Shown: positions 11,013 to 23,613, counted from the stretch's first letter. The stretch: DNA of 64,000 bases from Bos javanicus (GCF_032452875.1 NC_083869.1:124750001-124814000), one strand, 5' to 3'. Numbers and translations: made by a program. The notes: a model not told the origin generated them from the letters alone.

Positions 11013-13690
11013 ACCCCTTCCCTTTCTGATGGGTGGACTCTCCCCTCAAGGGTGGGTGGTACAGAAGGCAGAGCAGGGGCTGAGCCCAGGACCCTTCCTG
11101 GCCAGCTAGACCCCTGGGCTCTGCCTCCACAACTCTCAGACAAGTCTACCCTTACCGCCTGGGTGATGCGGTTGGCAAAGATGCCCTCCCTGCAGACCCC
11201 ATGTGCTGACCTCTTTCTTCCCTCTGCTGACCTGAGTCCCTGAGCGTGGGCTTTGCAGTGTGAGGCTTACCTCTCCCAACATTGGGACTCCTGCAGGACA
11301 CGCCCCAGCCAGGGGTTGTAGAGAGGTCCTCCCACATCTGTAACCCACCAGGGCCAGGATCTAAGAATAACTCATAAAGAAAAGGGAGAGGAAAAAAAAA
11401 AAAAAGGGAGAGGAAAATAGGATGGGCTTGCTGCTATTTGTTGAAGCTGAGTTATGAGTACAAGAAGTTCTTCACACTACTTTATACTAGTTTCTTTATT
11501 CTTGGTTATGTTTCAGATTTTCCCTAATGGTCTTAGAAAGCCCAGTGTTCCCCTGCTCCAGAGCTTCTTCGAGGGAATCAGCCCGGTCTCGAAGAGCTGC
11601 CCTCTAGTGGGCCAAAAAGGTACAGCAGAGCCTGAAATTTGCAGAGGAGAGCCGTTCAGTTAAGTGCCCTGAAGGCTCAGGGAAAGAAATAGGTTAGGTT
11701 GGACTAAGCTTTGATGGGTGAACAGAGTTTTGTCAGAGATGGAGGAGGGACATTCCAGGCAAGGGAATCACACACTAAAGACGCAGAGGGGCCTTGTTGG
11801 CTGAAGTAACCTAACATTAAGTGTTAAGTAACCTAACACTTAGTCCACGTCATAATTAATCCTCTAACAAAACTGTGAGGTAGAAATCATTCTCATTTTA
11901 CCATAAAGAAACTGAGGCTCAGAGGTAGAGGAAAGATCTCCCCAGAAGGCTCTGGTTCCAGCCTGCGCAGAGTGGGTCGGACAAACCTTCCCTCTTCATC
12001 TGCCAGGTTTCAGTGGCTCCCAGAATAGGTAGGGTCTTCAGAAAGGGTCTCCCGAGTGGCAGACCTTCAGTTCTGTTCCTTCTGAAGGGCACAGGGGATT
12101 CAGGCCTGGGCTGCAAGGTTTTCAGATGAGGAAGCAGCTCACGGAAAGGCTTGGAGGCCAAGTAGCCTGTGGGGAGCCCAACTCATATCTCTGCAAGAGG
12201 TCAGGACCTTTAAGAACTTTGTTAGCGTCTGGAATTCTTACTTCCCTGAAGTATGTACTTTGGCAGTCTCTGTTCCCTAACAGTCATAAGAGCAAAACCC
12301 TCAGGGGAAGAAGTGGACTTCCACCTTCTGAGCTCCTAGTGCCTAGTGAGGAATACTGCCTTTGATTTGTCATTTGATCCTTTCTGAAACTTGTGTTAGT
12401 ATTATCCCCATCTTACAGATGAGTCCACTGAGGCTTAGATGAAATGAGTTCCCCAGGGTCCCACAATTGTATATAGCAGAGCTGAGATTCAAACCCAGGT
12501 TTGACCAAAAGCCTGCCCTATTTTTGGCAGCTGGGATAATGCAATGGTTGAGAGGAGGCCATGTTATTCTGAGTGTTGCAGGCTGATCAGATAACACAGG
12601 GAGGGAGGAAAGTGCTAGGGTCTTTCAGGCAAAGGGAACAGCATGTGCAAAGCCCAGGGCTGTAGGTGGTTGGGAAGCTGGGCAAAGCAGGTGGAGAGGC
12701 CGTAGGACCAGATTAGATTGGACTTGGGGGAAAGGGTTTGGATTTTACCCTGCAGGCAATGGGGAGCCAGGGAAGAATTCTAGGAGAGGAACAGCCAGGT
12801 CAAATCTGTATTTTACAAAGATCCCCTGGGGCAATGTGGATGCTAAGTCACATCCAACAGGCCTGAGACCCTCAAGATGGGTGATACAATCTACACTAAA
12901 GATCGGGCTGAACTGAGATAGCAATGGCAAACTTGTTGGCAGATGGTACATAAGTGCCCAATCAGAGCTGGACGCTGTTCTGCCTAGATCTCTGCTTTTA
13001 GCTTGGTTCTTCCTCCTCATCTAGGTTCTCAAATCAAAGGCCATCTCTTGAGAGAGACCCTCCTTGACCATCTGCTCTAAAGGAGCCCCCATCACCCTCA
13101 GGCCCATCTCCCGGATCTGTGGTCTTTATAGCACTTACAGCTAGGACTCATTTAGTCCCACTTACTACTTTTTTCTCTTCCACTAGAACGTCAGCTCTAG
13201 GACTACTTTTCTTTCCTGTTCACTGCTGTATCCCTGGAGCCCAGATCAGAGTAGATGCTCATTTTAAGACATTTTTGATGAAGGAATGATAACTCTAAAG
13301 CAAATAATTTCCCTCTCCTGCCTACCCTTTCTCATCTGCGAAATGAGGATAGTCATGCCAACCTTGCAAGATGTTCAGAAGAATGAGTGATGTTTTAAAA
13401 AGTGAAGGCAGGGAAGGAGTAGAGCACAGAGAGGTCCCCTCCTGGCCCAGGTGCCATGGCGAGGAAGCTAAAAATCACCAGAGTAAAAACTTCCCAAGAC
13501 CCCTAGGAAGGAGGGGTTTTCAGTGACAGGTTACTGAGGAGGAATCTGAGACTCAGCGAGGTAGAGTAACTGGCCCCAGGTCACAGTGAGTAGGGTGGCT
13601 GTGCTATTTTTGCTGTGGCAACTGCCCTGCCCTGCCCATGCCCGCTGGCACAATGAGACCGCCCAGATACCCCTTTACACCTGCTGTGTT
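11013..13690. other. Intergenic stretch with MIR fragments
   Basis: MIR-like segments are seen at about 11,830-11,930 and 12,380-12,500 (the GATGAGTCCACTGAGGC phrase), and an A-rich run at about 11,391-11,405. No gene-like frame is supported. Confidence 0.45.
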
Positions 13691-13695
13691 GCCTG

Positions 13696-13851
13696 TTCAG
13701 TTGCCATGTCTAACTCATTGCGACCCCATGGACTGCAGCACGCCAGGCTTCCCTTCCGTCACTGCGTCCCGGAGCTTGCCCAGGTTCGTGTCCATTGTCA
13801 GTGATACCACCCAGCCATCTCACCCTCTGTCACCCTCTTCTCCTGCCTTCA
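13696..13851 (-). mobile_element. BovB 3' fragment, antisense
   Basis: A short piece of the BovB 3' module on the - strand, ending abruptly in CCTGCCTT on the + strand. Confidence 0.75.
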
Positions 13852-13985
13852 GTGAAGTGTAAAGATTCCTCTCTCCATAAAGCCTTCCTGCATCGCCACT
13901 GGATATTTTGTGCCTAGCAGCTTCTATGGCAGGTTAAGTTCCCCAGCAGCCAGATTCTGAGAACAAAATCAGTGTGCAGACTTTT

Positions 13986-14176
13986 ATTTTTTTAGTATTT
14001 ACTTCTTTGGCTGCTCTGGGTCTTAGTTGCAGCAGGCAGGATCTTCAGTCTTCACTGTGGCATGTGAGATCTTTAGTTCCAGCGTGTGGGTAATTGTTCC
14101 CTGAGCAGGGATTGAACCCAGGTCCCCTGCACTGGGCACTCAGAGTCTTAGCCCCTGGACCATGAAAGAAGTCCCC
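13986..14176 (-). mobile_element. CHR-2-type SINE
   Basis: The reverse complement reads from a degenerate GGGGACTTCTTTCATGGTCC head to an A-rich tail. It is the first of three tandem copies. Confidence 0.8.
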
Positions 14177-14202
14177 TAGACTTTTATATATAAATTTTTT
14201 TT

Positions 14203-14308
14203 CCATGCCATGCAGACTGTGGGATCTCAGTTCCCCAACCAGGGATTGAACCTGGGCTCTTTGCTTTGAGATCACAGAATACTAACCACTGGGCCGCCAG
14301 GGAATTCC
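14203..14308 (-). mobile_element. CHR-2-type SINE
   Basis: The second of three antisense copies. The reverse complement head is GGAATTCCCTGGCGGCCC. Confidence 0.85.
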
Positions 14309-14373
14309 AAGGGTGCAGACTTTTTTTTTCCCCTTGTATTTGTGTGCAGACCTTTATTAGGAAATTCTTTCTT

Positions 14374-14534
14374 AAAAAAATATTTACTTGGCTGCACCGA
14401 GTCTTAATTGTGGCACTCAGGATCTTCGATCTTTATTGCAGCATGTGGGATCTAGTTCTCTGAGCAGGGGTCGAAACCAGGCCCCCTGCATCAGAAGCTC
14501 AGCGTCTTAGCCACTGAACCACCAGGGAAGTCCC
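14374..14534 (-). mobile_element. CHR-2-type SINE
   Basis: The third antisense copy. The reverse complement head is GGGACTTCCCTGGTGGTTCA, and it ends in an A-rich tail. Confidence 0.9.
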
Positions 14535-15505
14535 TATTAGAAGATTCTTGAGACCAATACCTGCTTGGGGGGGAGGAAGGGAAGAAAGCAGGATTGAGCA
14601 GAATTTAGCTGTGATGCTGTCCTAACAGTGGCCTTGACCCCATGGAGAATGATGAAGATGGGTGTTTCCTTCAGAGTTGAGGCAAGAAGGCCAGGCCTTT
14701 GAACACTCCCCCACCGCCCCCAACAGATCTGATACATTGATGCTGGACTGTGGGCTGCCCCAGATGAGCAGGCAGTTCCCAGAGACAGCAGCCTGGGCTC
14801 CGCCACCACATTAGCACTCCCAGCAGCTAGGAGCTTTGGTGGGGAGGAGGCCATGGGTTCTTCAGCCCTGAGGGGAGATTTTGGTGGCTAACCAACAGTG
14901 TCCACCACGCGCCCAGCCAGAGAGCTGTTCATATTCATCCCTGCCTCTCCGATCCGTTTTGGCTGTGATTTGGCAGCAATCAGGGTTTTAGGACACACTT
15001 TCTCATCCAAGCCTGAAGACCTGGCTCGGCCTGAAAGCCCCTGCCCCCCTCCTCGCCTGTGTAGCAGCGTCCACACGCTGAGCAGCTCGGCATCCGAGCC
15101 CAGGGACACTACCTGAAACAGCCACATCCTAGCCAAGAGAGGAAAGAGCAGCCGCGATGACAGTTCTTGCTATTCGATTCTCACCGTTCGGGAGGCTCTG
15201 GCTGTGGCTGAGCAGAGCGCATCCATGATCTCAGTCATGCCCACAACCCCCCACGAGTGGGGTCTGTTATGCGCTCCTCTGACCACAGAGGAAACAGGCT
15301 CCAGGACAGGAAGCTGCGCACCTGGCCTCTCAGACCTTTCTGGTGGAAAAGGGGCTGAGCTCTGAGACCCCAAAATCCAGGAGGCATGACTGTGCCAGGA
15401 TATGGTTTGTAATAACTGTCTGAATAGATTCTGCCATTTGGCCTCCAGAGAGATACGAACACTCCCCATCCCACCAGCACTGCTTTAACCCTTTCCCTCC
15501 TAGAG
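14535..15505 (-). other. RAB42 3' flank / presumed 3' UTR
   Basis: No clear AATAAA was found on the - strand close behind the stop; the nearest is inside SINE sequence near 14,351. The 3' end of the transcript is therefore not placed. Confidence 0.35.
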
Positions 15506-15929
15506 TCAACACCTGCATGGGCCCGGGTGCTGCATCCTGCTGGGCAGCCTGGAGATCTGGGTGTTCTGGATGAGCCGCACACCCCCCCAGTCCTCCTCCA
15601 GTTTGATGGCCCCTTGCCACAAGGCCTGCTGGATGGTGTTGGCAAGGGTGTCAAAGGCCAGGTCCACATTGCAGTTACTTTTGGCGGAGGTCTCCATAAA
15701 GCCGATGCCCAAGGAGGCAGCCAGCTCCTCCGCCTCCTGGGTTGAGACACAACGGGCACTCTGCAGGTCACTCTTGTGGCCAATCAGCAGGAAGATCGCC
15801 TTGTCAGGGCCCTGAGTGGCCATGACCTCCTGATGCCAGTCTAGAATGTGTTCAAAGGACTTCCTGTTTGTCACATCAAAGACCAGCAGGACACCCACCA
15901 CATTCCGGTAAAAGGACCTGGTGATGCAC
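15506..15929 (-). CDS. RAB42: RAB42 exon 2: G4/G5 motifs and prenylated tail
   Basis: It encodes the end of Arg80 to Cys220 and TGA. The acceptor is CCCTTCACCAG. Confidence 0.95.
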
Positions 15930-16814
15930 CTGGTGAAGGGAGTAAGGTGGGAGAGGGTTATGCCTTCAGCACACCGGGCCCTGCGTCCTCCTCCATCCAG
16001 TGACTGCCTCACACCCCAATTTCAGCTCATCTCACACTGCTCTCTGCTTCCCTTTTCCCCGGGTCTGTGTCTCTCCCCAGTTACTGTGTGTTCCTCAGTC
16101 AGGGAGCAGTTTGATTCCCATACTCTCCTGACCATTCCTGGAGAAAACCTGATGTTTTCCTGATTGCAGGTTTCCCCATTTCTCTCCCTGGCAAACTCCT
16201 ACGCATCCTTCACAGCCAACACAAATTTCTCTTCTTTCCACTTCTCCCTGACACCTCCCTCTCTGCGCTTCTGTGGGCCCTCTCAGCACCCAGGTCATTC
16301 ATCCCTCTAGGTTTCAGTGTCGAATATTCCACTGGGGCCGGCCGGGCCAGGTCTCAGGCATCAAGCTCAGGGGCTCAGCCCACCAGCTGTTATTTGTAGG
16401 ATGAATGACTCAAGCGTGAAGGACCCGGGCCCGGGGCAGGGACCCCCAGATCCTACTTGGGCCACTGAGGGCGGCGACTCTGAAGGATCCCCATGGTCAC
16501 CCCGCCCCAACCAGAAACCCCTCACCCCAAACCCTTCTCGTCCCTCCCCCGGCCCACCTTCCACCCACCGCGCACCTGAAGCGCTCCTGGCCCGCCGTGT
16601 CCCAGAGCTGCAGCTTGACGCGCGGCCCAGCCTGAAGCTGCACAGTGCGGGTATAGAACTCGACGCCCACCGTGGGCGCCGACTCGAGCTCCAGCTCGGG
16701 CTCGGGGATCCCGGGGGCGCCCCTCATGTAGCACCGCAGCAGCGACGTCTTGCCCACGGCCGCGTCCCCCAGCAGCGCGATCCGAAACTGGTAGCGGCAG
16801 CCCCCCGCCTCCAT
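15506..16814 (-). CDS. RAB42: RAB42, Rab-family small GTPase
   Basis: Two exons (16576-16814 and 15506-15929) splice in phase across a 646-base intron to a 220-residue protein, close to human RAB42 (218). The start is the ATG at 16814 (MEAGGCRYQF) in a good Kozak context (GCCATGG); an upstream in-frame ATG at 16898 has no family support. Motifs: P-loop GDAAVGKT (16-23), WDTAGQE (G3, 72-77), GHKSD (130-134, the RAB39/42 version of NKxD), ETSA (159-162). The C-terminus CRC is a CXC double-geranylgeranylation signal. Gln76 of the catalytic DTAGQ is present, so GTP hydrolysis should be normal. RAB42 is a poorly studied relative of RAB39, thought to act in membrane traffic. It lies convergent with TAF12 and divergent from SNHG12, as in human. 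Confidence 0.96.
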
Positions 16815-17040
16815 GGCCAGCGTGTCGCCTCCCGAGACCCGGCGGCCAACTGTGCGATCCCGCCCCACCCCACAGCCACGCCCCCGCACCACAGCCACGC
16901 CCCCGCCCCGTCTCTGGGCCCCGCCCCCCGCCTCCAGGAGGCCCCAGAGACACCCAGACCCGGGCCTGGAGAACCTGGGGCGTCTTCAGCAACGCCGAAC
17001 CGGATGCCGAGGAAGCCACCCGGCCCGGTGGAAACATCTG
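16350..17040 (-). promoter_or_regulatory. RAB42: CpG-rich promoter of RAB42
   Basis: The stretch is GC-rich with many CpGs and spans RAB42 exon 1 and its upstream flank. GC-box-like CCCCGCCC/CCACGCCCC motifs lie at about 16,860-16,930. No TATA box is seen. Confidence 0.65.
16576..16814 (-). CDS. RAB42: RAB42 exon 1: P-loop, switch I/II
   Basis: It encodes residues 1-79 and two bases of Arg80. An acidic insert (PEPELELESAPTVG) sits before the switch I region, as in human RAB42. The donor is TTCAG followed by GTGCG. Confidence 0.95.
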
Positions 17041-17985
17041 GACAAGTCACTTCCTTGCTCCGAGCCTCAGTTTTCTCCTCTGTAAAATGGAGATAATAAT
17101 CTCTACCTCAAGGAAGAAGAGATTAAACTAGATAATGTGGGGAGGAGGGCTACAGAGGACCGATCACCACACCCAACCTGCACTGGCCTGAGACTAACAG
17201 CGCCAGAGCAACCACTTCGTTCACTCTTTGAGGTGGTTTCCCTTTGCAGCCCCAACTGTCTGTTAGTCCCCCCGTTGCGCCCCTGCTGCTGGACCTGGAG
17301 AAAGTTGATGGTTTATACATGCACTTTTCTCACCCAGATGCCCCTTTCCTGGAGCCCTACTGGCCCTGGCCTAGAGCTTCCGGCTCAGTGTTCAGGTTCA
17401 ACGGTTCAGCAGGCCCCACTGCTTCCCCGCTGCCTGCCTGTGCTGGGCCCCAGGGTCCAGAGAGAGACTTGGACACAGTCAGGTAGAGGGGGCAGGGTAG
17501 ACAGACAACTGAGAGTACAGTTGGCTTGTGGACTGTACAACTAATGTTTATGAGATGAGATGGTCAGTTTCTTATGCTTTGGGACAGCAACCCTCTGAGA
17601 AGGCTATAGTGTGCCCATTTTAGAGTTCAGGAGACCGAGGCTCAGATGTGTGGCTTGTCACACATCTGACTTGTGTGGTTTACCCTTGATGCCAAAGAAG
17701 GGGACTGGAAAGCAAGTTCCCAAAGGACCAGGACAAAGTGGGTTGGGGCAAGGGTAAGGCAGATGCTCCGGCATTCAAGATCTCCTCCACTCTTTCCAGT
17801 CGGGTCTTCTGAACACCCAGGACATCAAGGCTCAAGGTTGGTCCCAAACAGCTTGTCTGCTGGTTTAATCCCACTAACCCACAGTGGGTGGATGTTGCAG
17901 TTTAACAGGTTGGCAGTGGGAAGCAGTTCTCACTAAGGCAAACCATCATATCATCACATTTCCTCCATATACAACCTGTGAGTAG
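17040..17985. other. Upstream flank of RAB42 with MIR
   Basis: A MIR core (CCTCAGTTTTCTCCTCTGTA) lies at about 17,040-17,130. The rest has no recognisable gene. Confidence 0.5.
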
Positions 17986-17987
17986 AT

Positions 17988-18044
17988 GTTGCACAGAGTC
18001 GGACATGACTGAAGCGACTTAGCAGCAGTAGCAGCAGCAACACA
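17988..18044 (+). mobile_element. Bov-A2 tail fragment
   Basis: Only the 3' end remains: CAGAGTCGGACATGACTGAA and a CAG-rich end. Confidence 0.75.
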
Positions 18045-19270
18045 GTTAAGTAACCAGCCCAATATCACTCAGCACAGAAGACAAAGTAGTGGCCAAATTT
18101 GTTTCTGGCTGGACAATTTGGGGACCTGGGAAGGCCCAGGTTTCCTAAATAAATCAGTGAGAAGCCATTTTGTTAAGCCTCCTAGTAACTCTGCCCTTCG
18201 GTCACTGCACTAGCCTGAAGGGGCCCAAGTCTCTGCTCACCCCCACTCCAGGAGAGAAAGAGGAAAATCAGGTAGGGTGTGTATGTTGGGGGAGGACTCC
18301 TCCCTGCCAGTTCTGTCCAAACCAGGAGAGTCTGCCCCAGTGCCACCTGCCCCTCTGAGGTTTCCATCAGGATGTTCTCATCACCTTGCTCTATTCAGCT
18401 GGAAAAACAGTTTCTGCATCAGGCCTGTGCAGAACCGTTTCCCCCCATTCCACCCTCTCCTTTACCCACCACTGTTGCTCCAGCTGTGCAGAACATCTTT
18501 CCTCTTATTAGCCCAATGCCCAGAACACTCCCTTTCTGCTCTTCAAAGGGTAACTAACCCCAATTTTAGGCCTCAAGTTAGATCTGTGTCTTCAAGAAGC
18601 CCCTCATTGACTGGCTAGTGAGGTCACAGGCCCTTTTGTCCTTTGTGATGTCTGTCTCCCTTCTAGGCTCAGGCCCCTTGAGGACAAGGACCAGAGGCTG
18701 TATCCTCAGTGCTTGGCTCAGTAAATATTTATGGTTGTATGAATGAAAAAAAGTGGGTGTGCTATTCATTTATTCATTCACTCATTATTCATTCAAATAC
18801 CACAACAGAGTTGGACTCAGGGAGCCACGGGGTCAGAAAAGACCTTGGAAAAGCTGAAGCTGAAGCTGGGTCTCCAAGGACAGTGGAAGCTGGGGAGGTA
18901 AGCGAGGAAGGGTACTCAGGCAGAGGCAGTGGGTGAAGGCAGACAGGCATGGGACAGCTTGAAAGGGAGTCTGAACCCAGACATCCCAGAAGCCTCTGTG
19001 GTCAGCATGTGGGCAGAGTGCGCTGTCAGCATCAGACTCCTGAACTTCCCCTCCTGGATGTGCCTGCTGTGGGCTGGGTCACGTGTCTGCCCCTGACTGC
19101 ACCTGGCGCTGGAATCCAGTTGTCAGCTGACTTTGTCATAGACTGCCTGTGTGACTCCCCAGGGGGCGAGCCCTTTCTCCTCCCCAGCCCTGCTTCCCTT
19201 CTGTGAAGTGAGACAAATCATGGCGTCCTCCTCTCAGGGCAGTCCTGGGGTAACTGTGTGTCATAGCAGG
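18045..19270. other. Unique intergenic stretch
   Basis: I see no supported gene or strong repeat. Short frames here lack motifs. Confidence 0.4.
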
Positions 19271-19314
19271 TATATATTTGCGTTAGACCGATCTTCGTGT
19301 TTTCTTTTTCCTTT

Positions 19315-19515
19315 GTTTTATTTTGTAATTAATGAATCTTATAATTGGAATATAATTGCTTGACAGTGTTGTGTTTCTGCTGTGCAGCAAAGTGTATCAG
19401 CTCTGTGTATACATCTATGCCCTCCCTCCCCCATCTCACCCCTCTAGGTCATCACAGAGCAACCAGCTGAGCTCCCCGTGCTACACAGCAGGTTCCCACT
19501 GGCTATCAGATCTTA
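19315..19515 (-). repeat. Ruminant L1 3' UTR, antisense
   Basis: The TGCTGTGCAGCAAAGTGTAT and CACAGAGCAACCAGCTGAGC blocks are typical of the antisense L1 3' end, like those at 42,150-42,470. Confidence 0.65.
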
Positions 19516-19542
19516 GTTTTATTTTATTTCTTTAATTTTTAA

Positions 19543-19765
19543 AATTTATTTATTTATTGGCTGCTCTGGGTCTCTGTTGCTGCTTGAGCTTTCTCTAGTT
19601 TCTGTGAGCAGGGGCTACTCTTCGTTGCAGTGTGTGGGCTTCTCATTGGAGTGGCTTCTCTTGTTGCACACCATGGGTTCTAGGACGTGTGGACTTCAGC
19701 GGTTGTGCCACGGAGGCCTAGCTGCTCTGCCACATGTGGGATCCTCCTAGACCAGGGATCAGGTA
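19543..19765 (-). mobile_element. CHR-2-type SINE (long form)
   Basis: The reverse complement begins near the TGGTCTAGGAGGATCCCACA segment and ends in an ATAAATAAAT tail. Confidence 0.8.
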
Positions 19766-19894
19766 ATGAAAGCAAAGAGGAGGAGCCAAATCACCTGTGG
19801 CTTCAGAGGCCAACACATTTATTCCAAATGTGTTGAGAAGTCAGTGATTGTGGGGCAGGTGAATTACATGATCTGAATTTTCTCTTGCTTACTT

Positions 19895-20620
19895 CTTTGT
19901 TTTTAGCATCTTTATTAAAATGTAGTTGATACAGAGTAAACTGCACATATTAAAAATGTACAATATGCATTTTGACATAAGTGTACATCCCCAAAGCCAC
20001 CACAATTGAGATAATGAACATCTATTATTCTCAAAAGTTTCTCCATGTCCTTCTTTAATTCTTCTCTCCTGACCTCCTCTCCCAGACAACCACCAATCTG
20101 CTTTCTGCCACTAAAGATTAATTTGTATTTTCTAGAATCTTTATCATACAGCATATAGTCTGGCTTCCTTCACTCAACATGATAGTACTTCACTGTATTA
20201 ACATACCACAATTTGTTTATCCAATCCTTGTTGAAGGACATTTGTGTTATATTCAGTCTTTGGCTATTACAAATGCAACTGCTGTGAACATTCATATTCA
20301 AGTCTTTGTGTGGATGCATGCTTTCCATTTCTCTTGGGAAATACCTAGTACTGCAACGGCTGGGTCAGGTAGTAGGTGCATTTTTACTTATTTAAAAAGT
20401 GCAAAATCGTTTTCCAAAGTGGTTGCACCATTTTACAGTCCTGAATATCGTATGAAATTTCCACATGCTCTACTTGTCCGTCGTTGCTTGACTTTGTCAA
20501 TCTTTTTAACTTTTAGCCCTTCCACTGTGTTTGTAGTGTTATGATATTGAGCGTCATTCATGTGTTTATTTGCCATCTGTTTATCTTCTTTGGTGAGGTG
20601 TCTTTCAAATTTTGTGCCCC
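19895..20620 (-). repeat. Antisense L1 3' end
   Basis: About 700 bases match the classic antisense L1 3' pattern (TGTTGAAGGACATTTGTGTT, then the GCTGTGAACATTCATATTC block). It resembles the diverged piece at 1-500. Confidence 0.7.
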
Positions 20621-20664
20621 CCGCTTCTTCTCCCCCTTTTTAAAAATGGAGTGATTTTACTCTT

Positions 20665-20942
20665 TGCTGTTGAGTTTTAAGGGCCATTTATTTGCTTATA
20701 GGTTTCTCATCGTGGTGGCTTCTCTTGTTGCACAGCACAGGTTCTAGCTCAGGCTTCAGTAGCTGCAGCACGTGGGTTCCATAGGTGTGGCTCACACAGG
20801 TTTCAGAGCGCAGGCTCAGTAATTGTGGCCCACAGGCCTAGCTGTTCAGCGTCATAGGGGATCCTCCTGGACCAGGGACGGAATCTGTGTTCCCTGCACT
20901 GGCAGGCAGATTCCTAACCACTGGACCACCAGGGTAGTTCCT
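20665..20942 (-). mobile_element. CHR-2-type SINE (long form)
   Basis: The reverse complement head is GGAACTACCCTGGTGGTCCA, followed by the longer unit with the CTTCTCTTGTTGCACAGCAC block. Confidence 0.85.
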
Positions 20943-21075
20943 TAAGAGTTCTTTATGTTCTAAATGCAAGACTCCTATTCAGTGCATGTTTTGCAACTAT
21001 TCTCTCCCAATTTGTCTCTTATTAAAATATATAATGGAAATTAAAAAAAATTATTTATTTGGCTGCCTGAATCTT

Positions 21076-21170
21076 GGGCATCTCAGGTGGCTCAGTGGTA
21101 AAGAACCCATTTGCCAATATAGGAGATGCAGGAGACAGGGATTCAACCCTGGAGGACCACAGCAGCCCAC
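21076..21170 (+). mobile_element. Bov-tA head, truncated
   Basis: It begins GGCATCTCAGGTGGCTCAGT and breaks off at the boundary with the following BovB. Confidence 0.75.
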
Positions 21171-23613
21171 TCTAGCGGCTCAGACTGTGGCTCAGATCAT
21201 GACCTTATTGCCAAATTCAGACTTAAATTGAAGAAAGTGGGGAAAACCACTAGACCATTCGGGTATGACCTAAATCAAATCCCTTATGATTATACAGTGG
21301 AAGTGAGAAATAGATTTAAGGGCCTAGATCTGATAGATAGAGTGCCTGATGAACTATGGAATGAGGTTCGTGACATTGTACAGGAGACAGGGATCAAGAT
21401 CATCCCCATGGAAAAGAAATGCAAAAAAGCAAAATGGCTGTCTGAGGAGGCCTTACAAATAGCTGTGAAAAGAAGAGAAGTGAAAAGCAAAGGAGAAAAG
21501 GAAAGATATTCCCATTTGAATGTAGAGTTCCAAAGAATAGCAAGGAAAGAAGAAAGGCTTCCTCAGTGATCAATGCAAAGAAATAGAGGGAAACAACAGA
21601 ATGGGAAAGACTAGAGATCTCTTCAAGAAAATTAGAGATACCAAGGGAACATTTCATGCAAAGATGGGCTCGATAAAAGACAGAAATGGTATGGACCTAA
21701 CAGAAGCTGAAGATATTAAGAAGAGGTGGCAAGAATACCCAGAAGAACTGTACAAAAAAGATCTTCACAACCCAGATAATCACGATGATGTGATCACTGA
21801 CCTAGAGCCAGACATCCTGGAATGGGAAGTCAAGTGGGCCTTAGAAAGCATCACTAAGAACAAAGCTAGTGGAGGTGATGGAATTCCAGTTGAGCTATTC
21901 CAAATCCTGAAAGATGATGCTGTGAAAGTGCTGCACTCAATATGCCAGCACATTTGGAAAACTCAGGAAAACTCCAGGCCACAGGACTGGAAAAGGTCAG
22001 TTTTCATTCCAATCCCAAAGAAAGGCAATGCCAAAGAATGCTCAAACTACCGCACAATTGCACTCATCTCACACGCTAGTAAAGTAATACTCAAAATTCT
22101 CCAAGCCAGGCTTCAGCAATACGTGAACCGTGAACTTCCTGATGTTCAAGCTGGTTTTAGAAAAGGCAGAGGAACCAGAGATCAAATTGCCAACATCCGC
22201 TGGATCATGGAAAAAGCAAGAGAGTTCCAGAAAAACATCTATTTCTGCTTTATTGACTGTGCCAAAGCCTTTGACTGTGTGGATCACAATAAACTGTGGA
22301 AAATGCTTCAAGAGATGGGAATACCAGGCCACCTGACCTGCCACTTGAGAAACCTGTATGCAGGTCAGGAAGCAACAGTTAGAACTGGACATGGAACAAA
22401 AGACTGGTTCCAAATAGGAAAAGGAGTATGTCAAGGCTGTATATTGTCACCCTGCTTATTTAACTTATATGCAGAGTACATCATGAGAAACGCTGGGCTG
22501 GAAGAAACACTAGCTAGAATCAAGATTGCTGGGAGAAATATCAATAACCTCAGATATGCAGATGACACCACCCTTATGGCAGAAAGTGAAGAGGAACTAA
22601 AAAGCCTCTTGATGAAAGTGAAAGAGGAGAGTGAAAAAGTTGGCTTAAAGCTCCACATTCAGAAAACGAAGATCATGGCATCTGGTCCCATCACTTCATG
22701 GCAAATAGATGGGGAAACAGTGGAAACAGTGTCAGACTTTATTTTGGGGGGCTCCAAAATCACTGCAGATGGTGACTGCAGCCATGAAATTAAAAGACAC
22801 TTACTCCTTGGAAGGAAAGTTATGACCAAACTAGATAATATATGGAGAAGGCAATGGCACCCCAGTCCAGTACTCTTGCCTGGAAAATCCCATGGACGGA
22901 GGAGCCTGGTAGGCTGCAGTCCATGGGGTCGCACAGAGTCGGACATGACTGAGTGACTTCACTTTCCCTTTTCACTTTCATGCATTGGAGAAGGAAATGG
23001 CAACCCACTCCAGTGTTCTTGCCTGGAGAATCCCAGGCACGGGGAAGCCTGGTGGGCTGCTGTCTATGGGGTCACAGAGAGTCGGACACGACTGAAGTGA
23101 CTTAGCAGCAGCAGATAGTATATTGAAAAACAGAGTTATTACTTTGCCAACAAAGGTCCATCTAGTCAAGGCAATGGTTTTTCCAGTGGTCACGTATGGA
23201 TGTGAGAGTTGGACTGTGAAGAAAGCTGAGCGCCGAAGAATTGATGCTTTTGAACTGTGGTGTCGGAGAATACTCTTGGGAGTCCCTTGGACTGCAAGGA
23301 GATCCAACCAGTCCATTCTAAAGGAGATCAGTCTGGGTGTTCATTGGAAGGACTGATGCTGAAGCTGAAACTCCAGTACTTTGGCCACCTCATGCGAAGA
23401 GTTGACTCATTAGAAAAGACCCTGATGCTCGGAGGGATTGCGAGCAGGAGGAGAAGGAGATGACAGAGGATGAGATGGCTGGATGGCATCACCGACTCAA
23501 TGGACATGAGTTTGAGTGAACTCCGGGAGTTGGTGATGGACAAGGAGGCCTGGCGTGCTATGATTCATGGGGTCACAAAGAGTCAGACACAACTGAGCGA
23601 CTGAACTGAACTG
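21171..23613 (+). mobile_element. BovB LINE (RTE clade), 5'-truncated, with inserted SINE
   Basis: Two open stretches (21126-21569 and 21601-22956) cover the linker and the reverse-transcriptase domain of BovB, including FIPIPKKGNAKECSNYR, DVQAGFRKGRG and the catalytic RYADDTTLMA box at about 22,550-22,580. The endonuclease is missing. The frame is broken by a stop at about 21,567 and by a Bov-A2 at 22,842-23,114. The element resumes at 23,115 and ends at the BovB terminus ACTGAACTGAACTGA near 23,613. It is not capable of autonomous movement. Confidence 0.92.
22842..23114 (+). mobile_element. Bov-A2 SINE nested in BovB
   Basis: Two tandem Bov-A2 units end in GCAGCAGCAG. The host sequence AGATAATAT before it and AGATAGTAT after it are a probable target-site duplication with one mismatch. 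Confidence 0.9.

Noticed and set aside
16815..16898. Upstream in-frame ATG giving RAB42 a 28-residue N-terminal extension
   Set aside because: Human RAB42 starts at the MEA site, and the downstream ATG has a better context; the extension is low-complexity Gly/Arg.
16497..17096. Long overlapping frames on both strands around RAB42 exon 1
   Set aside because: They are CpG-island shadows: GC-rich, Pro/Arg/Gly-heavy and without motifs. Only the Rab frame is real.
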